64,000 bases of DNA. Origin: Pseudobutyrivibrio sp. (lineage in GTDB: Bacteria; Bacillota; Clostridia; Lachnospirales; Lachnospiraceae). Made by a program: the position numbers and the translations under genes. The stretch is from assembly GCF_015057185.1 (NCBI RefSeq), contig NZ_SVEV01000013.1:21786-85785 (forward strand), in the 5' to 3' direction. Of this stretch, positions 18,411 through 25,609 are shown piece after piece; positions within the stretch are counted from its first letter, which is position 1, and every line of letters starts with the position of its first letter. Under the pieces are notes generated by a model. The model made no database searches, was not told the origin of the DNA, and was given only the letters and a program-made list of their open reading frames with translations.

Positions 18411-19690
18411 ACTTGATCACCTGCCTTGATAATGTAGCCGCCACTAGCTAACTGTCCGTCAGGATAATCTGCTTCGCCAGTCTCGCCCTTGATAGCTGTA
18501 TTCTTTCCAATAGTAACGTGTGCTGGAATCGTAGAATTCTCGCCGATTACTGCAAGTCCATATCCATAGATGCTTGCGTTCAGCTTGCTAACTGCTTCCT
18601 CGCCTTGACCAATTTTTGTGTCTTCACCAACTACTGTGTTCTCAGCGATAATCGATTTATCTATCACGCAATTCTTTCCAATGGTAACCCCTTCCATAAT
18701 AATTGAATCGCGGATTATTGTTCCTTCTTCAACAACTACACCAGCACCAAGTACTGAGTTGTATACTTCACCATAAATCTGTGCACCAGCTCCGATGATT
18801 GCTTTGTCAACTACTGCGGAGCTAGCAATGAACTGTGGCTCGATGATGTTCTGATTAGTATAAATCTTCCAGAATTCCTCGTAGAGGTTAAACTCTGGTA
18901 TCAAATCGATAAGCTCCATATTAGCTTCCCAATATGAGCCAAGTGTTCCTACATCCTTCCAATAGCTGTTAAACTCGTAGGCATACATTGGAGAACCCTT
19001 TTCGTGAAGGTAAGGTAAAACATGCTTACCAAAATCACAATTGCTCTGATCCTTAAGAGCAAGGAGTGACTCCTTAAGTGCCTTCCAGCTGAAAATATAA
19101 ATACCCATAGAAGCAAGGTTACTTCTTGGCTGAGGTGGTTTCTCCTCAAATTCGCTGATACGTTTTTCTTCATCAGCAATTACAACACCAAATCGCGATG
19201 CTTCTTCGATAGGCACTGGTATTACCGCAATAGTAACATCTGCGCCCTTTGCCTTATGAAAATCTAACATGGCCTCATAATCCATCTTATAAATGTGGTC
19301 ACCCGAAAGGATAAGCACATACTCTGGATTATAGTTCTCCATGTACTTAAGGTTTTGGAAAATTGCGTTAGCTGTTCCAGAATACCATTCACTAGTATCG
19401 CTCTTCTCATATGGTGGTAATACTGTAACGCCACCATTTGTCCTATCCAAATCCCATGGAATACCAATTCCAATGTGAGAATTGAGGACTAGAGGCTGAT
19501 ACTGAGTGAGAACACCAACGGTATCAATTCCAGAATTGATACAATTTGATAGAGGAAAATCGATAATACGATACTTTCCCCCGAAAGAAACTGCTGGCTT
19601 TGCAACGTCAGACGTGAGTACGCCTAACCTGCTACCCTGCCCGCCAGCAAGAAGCATTGCAATCATTTCTTTTCTAATCATCCCTATCAT
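18407..19690 (-). CDS. glgC: Glucose-1-phosphate adenylyltransferase catalytic subunit
   Basis: A 427-residue ADP-glucose pyrophosphorylase forming ADP-glucose from ATP and glucose-1-phosphate. The catalytic loop [15 protein letters not shown] is intact, as are [10 protein letters not shown] and the FEEKP motif, and the C-terminus is a hexapeptide-repeat beta-helix. The start is uncertain between ATG at 19690 and the in-frame ATG at 19681; an AAAGG sequence sits a few bases before the first. It heads the glgC-glgD-spoVG-pth operon and is divergent from murC. Confidence 0.96.
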   Translation of the reverse strand: MIGMIRKEMIAMLLAGGQGSRLGVLTSDVAKPAVSFGGKYRIIDFPLSNCINSGIDTVGVLTQYQPLVLNSHIGIGIPWDLDRTNGGVTVLPPYEKSDTSEWYSGTANAIFQNLKYMENYNPEYVLILSGDHIYKMDYEAMLDFHKAKGADVTIAVIPVPIEEASRFGVVIADEEKRISEFEEKPPQPRSNLASMGIYIFSWKALKESLLALKDQSNCDFGKHVLPYLHEKGSPMYAYEFNSYWKDVGTLGSYWEANMELIDLIPEFNLYEEFWKIYTNQNIIEPQFIASSAVVDKAIIGAGAQIYGEVYNSVLGAGVVVEEGTIIRDSIIMEGVTIGKNCVIDKSIIAENTVVGEDTKIGQGEEAVSKLNASIYGYGLAVIGENSTIPAHVTIGKNTAIKGETGEADYPDGQLASGGYIIKAGDQV

Positions 19691-19757
19691 CTGCCTTTCT
19701 CATGCTGTCACAAGGGATGTGCAAATATTAACCCCAAGCACTCCCCTTTGTATATTT

Positions 19758-19786
19758 AGTATAACAAAGTGTAAAATTGCGTGCAA
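19758..19786 (-). promoter_or_regulatory. Promoter of glgC operon
   Basis: Minus-strand TTGCAC (19781-19786), 17-base spacer, TATACT (19758-19763). The predicted transcript start is about 60 bases upstream of glgC. Confidence 0.7.
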
Positions 19787-19824
19787 TAATATTCATAATT
19801 TTTACCATTACCTTGTTAATTGTT

Positions 19825-19840
19825 TGACAATTGGTTGTCA
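19825..19840. promoter_or_regulatory. Inverted repeat in glgC-murC divergent region
   Basis: TGACAA and TTGTCA arms separated by TTGG, with a further TTGTCAATTGG copy at 19890-19900 that overlaps the candidate murC -35 (TTGTCA, 17 bases, GTATGT). Possibly an operator shared by the divergent genes; no regulator is identified. Confidence 0.35.
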
Positions 19841-19951
19841 TTTTGACGAAATGTTGAGCTAAAATTACCAGATAAAACTCTTGAAACTCTTGTCAATTGG
19901 GGGTAAGGTTGTGTATGTTGAAAAAAATTATTTTTATTAAGAAGGAAAACT

Positions 19952-21331
19952 ATGTATAAAATCGATTTTAACAACAAAATACATGTTCATTTTATAGGAA
20001 TTGGCGGTATTAGCATGAGCGGTCTTGCTGAGATTTTGCTCGGTGCTGGCTTTACTATTTCAGGTTCGGACAGAGATTCCTCTGATTTGACAAAGCATCT
20101 TGAGGCTCTTGGTGCCAAAATTAATTATCCACAGGCAGCCTCTAATATTACAGAAGATATCAACTTAATCGTATATACAGCTGCTATTCGTGAGGATAAC
20201 CCTGAGTTTGCTGCTGCAAAGGCAAGTGGCAAGCCAATGCTTACTAGAGCTGAGCTCCTTGGAGAAATCATGGAAAACTATGCTCGCTCTATTACAGTAG
20301 CTGGTACCCACGGCAAAACTACAACTACTTCTATGGTTAGCCAGATTTTACTTGAAACTGCTGACGAGCCTACTATTTCTGTTGGTGGTATTTTAGATGC
20401 CATCCACAGCAATGTGCATGTTGGAGATAGCGATGTTTTCATCACAGAGGCTTGTGAGTACACTAACAGTTATCACTCATTTTTCCCTAAGTACAACATT
20501 ATTTTAAATGTTGAAGCTGATCACCTTGATTTCTTCAAGAACCTTGAAAACGTTAGGGCTTCATTTAAGAAGTTTGCTGAAAATACTGCCGAAGATGGCA
20601 TTTTGATTATTAACAAGGATATTGATGATGTTAAATACTTTACTCAGGATGTGAAATGTCAGGTTATTACTTACGCATTGACAGGTGACGCTGACATTGT
20701 GGCAACTGATGTTACTTATAATGAGAAGGGCTTCGCAAGCTTCGTACCTGTATTTAACGGAGAGACTTTGGAGCGTGTTTCTCTTAATGTTCCTGGTGAT
20801 CACAATATTAGCAATGCTCTTGCTGCTATTGCTTTATGCATCAAAATGGGCGTTAGCTATGATTGCATTAAAACAGGACTTGCTAAATTTGGCGGTGCCC
20901 ACAGACGCTTCGAGCTTAAGGGTACTTACAAGGGTGCTACTATTATCGATGATTATGCACATCATCCAACAGAGATTCGCGCTAGCCTTGCTGCAGCAAA
21001 GAACTATCCACACAACAGACTTATCGTTTGCTTCCAGTCACATACCTACACTAGAACTCTTAGCTTCCTAGATGAGTTTGCTGAGGCACTTTCAGCTGCT
21101 GATATTGTTGTTCTTGCTGATATTTATCCTGCTAGAGAGCCTGACATCTACGGAGTCAGTGCAAAAGACATTGCTGAGCGCATCGAAAAGTTAGGAACAG
21201 AGGTTCATTATTTAGGCTCATTTGACGCCTGCGAAAAATTTTTAGAAAAAAATCTTTTGAACAATGACCTGTTGATAACTATGGGAGCCGGAGACGTGTA
21301 TTTAGTAGGCGAAAACTTACTTAACAACTAG
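19952..21331 (+). CDS. murC: UDP-N-acetylmuramate--L-alanine ligase
   Basis: Cytoplasmic Mur ligase adding the first amino acid of the peptidoglycan stem peptide. 459 residues, standard length. The N-terminal domain has HFIGIGGISMSGLAEILL and the ATP-binding P-loop is VAGTHGKTTTTSM, followed by the family blocks ITEACEYTNSYHSF and DDYAHHPTEIRA. A ribosome binding site AAGGA lies just before the ATG. Monocistronic: a terminator follows the stop immediately, and the replication genes downstream have their own promoter. Confidence 0.98.
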   Translation: MYKIDFNNKIHVHFIGIGGISMSGLAEILLGAGFTISGSDRDSSDLTKHLEALGAKINYPQAASNITEDINLIVYTAAIREDNPEFAAAKASGKPMLTRAELLGEIMENYARSITVAGTHGKTTTTSMVSQILLETADEPTISVGGILDAIHSNVHVGDSDVFITEACEYTNSYHSFFPKYNIILNVEADHLDFFKNLENVRASFKKFAENTAEDGILIINKDIDDVKYFTQDVKCQVITYALTGDADIVATDVTYNEKGFASFVPVFNGETLERVSLNVPGDHNISNALAAIALCIKMGVSYDCIKTGLAKFGGAHRRFELKGTYKGATIIDDYAHHPTEIRASLAAAKNYPHNRLIVCFQSHTYTRTLSFLDEFAEALSAADIVVLADIYPAREPDIYGVSAKDIAERIEKLGTEVHYLGSFDACEKFLEKNLLNNDLLITMGAGDVYLVGENLLNN

Positions 21332-21349
21332 TTATCCACATTATCCACA
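21332..21349 (+). promoter_or_regulatory. Two abutting consensus DnaA boxes (pair 1)
   Basis: Two directly adjacent copies of TTATCCACA (21332-21340 and 21341-21349), a perfect match to the DnaA-box consensus, beginning at the murC stop. The second copy overlaps the 5' arm of the murC terminator. Confidence 0.75.
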
Positions 21350-21392
21350 TTTTTTGTTGATTTTTACTCACCAGAAAATGTGGATTTTTTTT
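21343..21392 (+). terminator. Terminator after murC
   Basis: Stem ATCCACATTTT (21343-21353) with AAAATGTGGAT (21375-21385), followed by an eight-base T tract. The 5' arm is partly formed by a DnaA box. Confidence 0.75.
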
Positions 21393-21418
21393 CGCCTTTT
21401 TTAGGGATATCATATGGG

Positions 21419-21436
21419 TTATCCACATTATCCACA
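21419..21436 (+). promoter_or_regulatory. Two abutting consensus DnaA boxes (pair 2)
   Basis: A second head-to-tail pair of TTATCCACA (21419-21427, 21428-21436), same orientation and same zero spacing as pair 1, centred 87 bases further on and about 70 bases upstream of the dnaD-like promoter. Confidence 0.75.
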
Positions 21437-21482
21437 ATCGTCACAAACCCTTTATTTACAAGGGTTTCGGGGGTTCGAGCCC

Positions 21483-21511
21483 TTTTCATTTTATTTCCCT
21501 TTTGATATAAT
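21483..21511 (+). promoter_or_regulatory. Promoter of dnaD-dnaC genes
   Basis: TTTTCA (21483-21488), 17-base spacer, TATAAT (21506-21511), then a GAGGAGAGG ribosome binding region before the ATG at 21544. An 8-bp stem (AAACCCTT/AAGGGTTT, about 21446-21469) lies just upstream. Confidence 0.6.
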
Positions 21512-21543
21512 TTGCCTCAGGTTATGAGGAGAGGATAATAAAT

Positions 21544-22647
21544 ATGGCTGACATCATGTTGCACACAAGTAATAATAGCGGTTTTACTTGTGTTTCTAAT
21601 ACTTTTATCGATGATTTCATGAAAGACGCCAATGGAGAATTTGTTAAGATTTACCTTTATCTGCTTCGTTGTCTTAATATCGATGGATTTGAGTTTTCCA
21701 TCGGACAGTTGGCGGACTGTTTAGACCACACAGAGAAAGATGTAATGCGAGCTTTCACTTATTGGGAGAAAGTGGGTTTGCTTCGTCTTGAGTATTCTTC
21801 AGATAATGAGCTTTCAGGAATCCATTTTACAACACCATCTGATTACTCTGCGTGTGCTAGTGCCCCAGTACTTACTCAGGCAACTAGTACACCAGTTGCT
21901 AATCACACTGTTGCACCAACTGTTGCTTCTACAGAAACAGTTGAACAAAAACCAAGCTACAGCTCAGATGATCTAAAGGCTTTCAAAGAGGAGGAGGAAG
22001 TAAGAGACTTACTTTTCGCCACTCAAACCTACTTAGGTAGACCACTTTCTACATCTGATACAACTACTCTGCTATTTTGGTACGATAGTTTACACATGAC
22101 TGTAGACCTTATTCAATATCTTATTGAGACTTGCATTGATGGTGGACACAGCAGTTTCCATTACATGGATACCGTTGCCAGAAACTGGGCAGAGGACGGA
22201 ATCACTACAGTTGAGGCAGCTAGAAAAACTAGCAGCACTCGAAACAACAATGTTTACACTATAATGAAGGCCATGGGCATTTCAGGACGTGATCTAATCG
22301 AGTCAGAGCTTAACTACGTGGACAAATGGACTGAGACTTTCAGCTTCAGTCTTGATATTATATGCGAAGCTTGCCATCGCACTATTGCACAGACAAACAG
22401 ACCACTTTTCAGATATGCAGATTCAATACTTACAAAATGGTACAAGCAATCTGTTAAGTCTTTAGACGATATCAAAAAGCTTGATGATGAGTTTACAAGC
22501 AAAAACATTGAAAAGTTTGCTTCTGCACAGGCTAATCGTGCAAACAATGGTCGTGCTAATACTTCTAGCAAGCCAAACAAGTTTAAAAATTTCTCAGAGA
22601 GAGATTGCGATTTCGAAGCTCTAGAGAAGAAATTATTAGGATATTAA
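21544..22647 (+). CDS. DnaD/DnaB-like primosome protein
   Basis: A 367-residue replication-initiation protein of the DnaD family. The N-terminal part (about 15-90) looks like the winged-helix DDBH1 domain. The middle domain (about 145-225) matches the DnaD-like DDBH2 region, including YLGRPLSTSDTTTLL and DLIQYLIETCID. DnaD-type proteins remodel DNA and help load the helicase at origins and restart sites. The dnaC-like helicase loader follows 17 bases downstream, so this is a helicase-loading module. A Thr/Ala/Val-rich linker lies around residues 100-140. Confidence 0.9.
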   Translation: MADIMLHTSNNSGFTCVSNTFIDDFMKDANGEFVKIYLYLLRCLNIDGFEFSIGQLADCLDHTEKDVMRAFTYWEKVGLLRLEYSSDNELSGIHFTTPSDYSACASAPVLTQATSTPVANHTVAPTVASTETVEQKPSYSSDDLKAFKEEEEVRDLLFATQTYLGRPLSTSDTTTLLFWYDSLHMTVDLIQYLIETCIDGGHSSFHYMDTVARNWAEDGITTVEAARKTSSTRNNNVYTIMKAMGISGRDLIESELNYVDKWTETFSFSLDIICEACHRTIAQTNRPLFRYADSILTKWYKQSVKSLDDIKKLDDEFTSKNIEKFASAQANRANNGRANTSSKPNKFKNFSERDCDFEALEKKLLGY

Positions 22648-22664
22648 TAAGGGGGAATATACAT

Positions 22665-23654
22665 ATGGCACTTTCTAATGAACAGTATGATGCTCTTATG
22701 CGTCAGTATTATCATAAACAGTCACGTAACAATCAAATTGTTTCATATAGAACTGATGAAGTTTATTCTGCCATCCCTGAATTACGTACAATCGACGAAG
22801 AGGTTTCTAGGGTTTCTATTTCATCTATTACCGCTATTTTTGACGGTAAGGATGTTGCCCAAGCTGCCGCTGAATCTAAAACAAAACTCAACGAATTAAA
22901 GGCTCGTCGTGAGGACCTTCTGGTTTCTCACGGCTTTCCTGTTGATTATTTAGAGCCACCATACGATTGTCCAGACTGCAAGGACACTGGATATATCGGT
23001 AACAAGCGCTGTCATTGCTTCAAGCAGGCTGCTATTAATATTGTTTACAAGCAGTCTAATATCAGCAACATTCTCTCAAAGGAAAATTTCAAATATTACG
23101 ATATAGATGTATACGACGATAATTACTTTGAGGGTAATTCTGACGTTAGCGCTCGTGCCACTGCACAAATAGCCCTAGAAAGAGCCCAAAACTTTGTGCA
23201 GAATTTTAAGCAAAAAGGTGGTAATCTCTTGTTGCTTGGGCAGACAGGCTGTGGAAAGACATTTCTTTCTAACTGCATTGCAAAAGCTCTTTTAGACGAA
23301 GGCGTTTCTGTCATTTATTTTACAGCCTTTGAGCTTTTCCATGTATTTGAAGAACAGACCTTTAAGAAGAATGCCGATGTGGCAGATCTTCATGATCAAA
23401 TTTTTGATTGCGATTTATTAATTATTGATGATTTAGGTACTGAATTCCAAAATTCTTTTACTACCGCTAGATTATTTCAGTGTTTAAATGAAAGACTACT
23501 ACGGAACAAATCGACTATTATTTCTACGAATCTCTCACTAGAAGATATGAGAGACACCTACAGTGAACGTATTACTTCTAGAGTATTTTCAAACTATGAG
23601 GTTATAAAGCTTATAGGCGACGATATTCGCATAAAGAAAGTAATTAACAATTAA
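22665..23654 (+). CDS. DnaC/DnaI-like helicase loader ATPase
   Basis: A 329-residue AAA+ ATPase that loads the replicative helicase. The start at 22665 is chosen over an earlier in-frame ATG inside the previous gene because AGGGGG lies 8 bases before it. The N-terminal half carries a four-Cys zinc-binding motif (CPDCKDTGYIGNKRCHC). The AAA+ core has Walker A LLLGQTGCGKT and Walker B LLIIDDLGTE. It pairs with the upstream DnaD-like gene; prs follows 21 bases downstream and may be co-transcribed. Confidence 0.94.
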   Translation: MALSNEQYDALMRQYYHKQSRNNQIVSYRTDEVYSAIPELRTIDEEVSRVSISSITAIFDGKDVAQAAAESKTKLNELKARREDLLVSHGFPVDYLEPPYDCPDCKDTGYIGNKRCHCFKQAAINIVYKQSNISNILSKENFKYYDIDVYDDNYFEGNSDVSARATAQIALERAQNFVQNFKQKGGNLLLLGQTGCGKTFLSNCIAKALLDEGVSVIYFTAFELFHVFEEQTFKKNADVADLHDQIFDCDLLIIDDLGTEFQNSFTTARLFQCLNERLLRNKSTIISTNLSLEDMRDTYSERITSRVFSNYEVIKLIGDDIRIKKVINN

Positions 23655-23675
23655 ATATTTTTCAAGGAGCAAAAA

Positions 23676-24851
23676 ATGCCAAACAATGAAATCGTGTTGG
23701 AAAACACACCCCCTATGGCTGAGTTAGGATTAATTCCTCACAAGAGCTGTTCAAAGATTGCTGAGAAGGTTAATGACTATCTCCTTCACTGGAGACAGGA
23801 GCGCAAGAGCGATCAATCAATTATCACTCTTGCTGGGTATCGTAGCGATTCATACATCGTTAGCGCAGATTGTCCTCGTTTTGGTTCAGGCGAGGCAAAG
23901 GGTATTATTAATCAGTCTGTAAGAGGCTTGGATTTATACATTCTTGTTGATGTTACAAACTACAGCCTTACTTACACTGTATGTGGCCATGAGAACCATA
24001 TGAGTCCAGATGATATTTACTGTGACTTAAAGCGTATTATCGCTGCAGCAATGGGCAAGGCAAAACGAATCACTGTTATCATTCCTTTCTTATACGAAGG
24101 ACGTCAGCATCGTCGTAGCGGCCGTGAGTCACTTGACTGTGCTATGGCTCTTCAGGAGCTTGTTAACATGGGTGTTGACAACATCATTACATTTGATGCT
24201 CATGATCCACGTGTACAGAATGCTATTCCACTTCACAGCTTCGAGACTGTATCTCCTACATATCAGTTCCTTAAGGGCATCCTCAAGAACTGCAAGGATC
24301 TCACACTCGATAACGATCACCTTATGATTATCTCACCTGATGAAGGTGGTACAAAGAGAGCAGTATACATGGCTTCAGTTTTAGGAGTTAATGTTGGTAT
24401 GTTCTACAAGCGTCGTGATTACAGCCGTATCGTAGACGGACGTAACCCAATCGTCGCTCACGAATTCCTTGGTAATGACGTTGCCGGCAAGGACGTTATC
24501 ATCGTAGACGATATGATTTCTTCCGGCGAGTCAATGATAGACGTAGCTACAGAGCTTAAAAAGCGTAACGCACGCCGCATTTTCGTAGTAGCTACATTCG
24601 GACTCTTCACAAGCGGAATGGAGAAGTTCGATCAGGCAGTAGCTGACGGCATCATCTACAAGGTCGTCACTACAAACCTTACATATCTCCCAGAGGAGAT
24701 TCAGAACCGCGACTACTTCATCAAATGCGACATGTCAAAATACATCGCATACATCATCGATACACTCAACCACGATTGCTCAATCTCAGAGCTTCTCAAT
24801 CCTTACGGTCGTATCGAAAAACTTATCACACGTTACAAAAACGGAGAATAA
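23676..24851 (+). CDS. prs: Ribose-phosphate pyrophosphokinase
   Basis: PRPP synthetase transferring pyrophosphate from ATP to ribose-5-phosphate, supplying purine, pyrimidine, His and Trp synthesis. The PRPP-binding loop is DVIIVDDMISSGES and the catalytic region includes RRSGRESLD and TFDAHDPRVQ. At 391 residues it is longer than the usual 310-320, with extra sequence at the N-terminus and after residue 340; this longer form is a known clostridial variant. It ends exactly where the long palindrome begins, and its terminator is part of the left palindrome arm. Confidence 0.95.
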   Translation: MPNNEIVLENTPPMAELGLIPHKSCSKIAEKVNDYLLHWRQERKSDQSIITLAGYRSDSYIVSADCPRFGSGEAKGIINQSVRGLDLYILVDVTNYSLTYTVCGHENHMSPDDIYCDLKRIIAAAMGKAKRITVIIPFLYEGRQHRRSGRESLDCAMALQELVNMGVDNIITFDAHDPRVQNAIPLHSFETVSPTYQFLKGILKNCKDLTLDNDHLMIISPDEGGTKRAVYMASVLGVNVGMFYKRRDYSRIVDGRNPIVAHEFLGNDVAGKDVIIVDDMISSGESMIDVATELKKRNARRIFVVATFGLFTSGMEKFDQAVADGIIYKVVTTNLTYLPEEIQNRDYFIKCDMSKYIAYIIDTLNHDCSISELLNPYGRIEKLITRYKNGE

Positions 24852-24858
24852 AAATCAA

Positions 24859-24888
24859 GGCCCCCTGGAGTTTTCCAGAGGGCTTTTC
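24859..24888 (+). terminator. Terminator after prs
   Basis: Stem GCCCCCTGGA/TCCAGAGGGC with one mismatch and a GTTT loop, then TTTTCTT. It is followed by ATGCCC and lies within the left arm of the palindrome. Confidence 0.85.
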
Positions 24889-25578
24889 TTATGCCCACCT
24901 CTCTTCTATCCAAGCCCCAGCCATCTGCCCCTTCTATTATTGGCGCCTTACGCCCACCCCCTCTTGGCCCCCAGCCTGTCCAGGGCCTTCTGACACACCT
25001 TGCAAGAATATCTTGTTTTCCAAATATGCAAAGACTCGCATCTTTATTAGCATGTGTCTTTCTCATGTCTGTACAGTTTTGAAAAAGGTATTTTATGGGC
25101 GGACACAAAATAAAAATTAGTACAACTCAGGCTCAGGGGGAATTGGGCGATTTTTAAGTGAACCTAGAAAAATAAAAGCAGGATTATCAATATATTGGCA
25201 TGCGTCGCTAGGACGGCGACGCAAGTGCGACACGCGACACGATGTCGTATAAAGCACGGTGCCAATATATGATAATCCTGCTTTTTAATTTTTCTTGGTG
25301 AACGATATATGAGCCCAATTCCCCCTTGAGACCTGAGTTGTACAAATTGAGAATTATCAATATGTCCGCCCAATAAAAATACATTTTTCAAAACAGTTCA
25401 TCCATAGAAAGACACATGCGGATGCTCCCTTTTGCATATTGGAAAACTACGATATTCGCAAAACTGTGTGTCAGAAGGCCCTGGACAGGCTGGGGCCAAG
25501 AGGGGCTGGGCGTAAGGCTGTGGGTGCGATAAAGGGCAGATGGCTGGGCCAAGTTGCACTAAGGTGGGCATAAGAAAA

Positions 25579-25603
25579 GCCCCCGGCAGTTGAGTGCGGG
25601 GGC
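25579..25603 (-). terminator. Terminator after the 850-residue gene
   Basis: Minus-strand stem GCCCCCG/CGGGGGC, then TTTTCTTATGCCC. It is the mirror counterpart of the prs terminator; the apical sequence differs but a hairpin is retained. Confidence 0.85.
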
Positions 25604-25609
25604 CTTGAT

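Larger units (their letters stand above)
24852..25609. repeat. Stop-to-stop imperfect palindrome, about 760 bp
   Basis: The whole interval between the prs stop and the stop of the convergent 850-residue gene is one imperfect inverted repeat. The left arm (24852-25200) and right arm (25260-25609) are each about 350 bases and stay in register to within a base, with the centre near 25230. Matching blocks include AATCAAGGCCCCC/GGGGGCCTTGATT, CTTATGCCCACCT/AGGTGGGCATAAG, CCTGTCCAGGGCCTTCTGAC and its complement, and GCAGGATTATCA/TGATAATCCTGC. By eye about three quarters of positions match. The 60-base centre holds its own hairpins (GCGTCGC/GCGACGC). No convincing gene is inside. Confidence 0.9.

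Noticed and set aside
21332..21436. Chromosomal origin oriC
   Set aside because: Only two box pairs, no dnaA or dnaN nearby and no clear AT-rich unwinding element, so it is reported as a DnaA-box cluster only.
24891..25120. Open frames inside the palindrome arms (Pro/Leu-rich, 60-130 codons)
   Set aside because: They cover only part of each arm, lack start signals, and the arms match as nucleotide palindrome rather than as codons.
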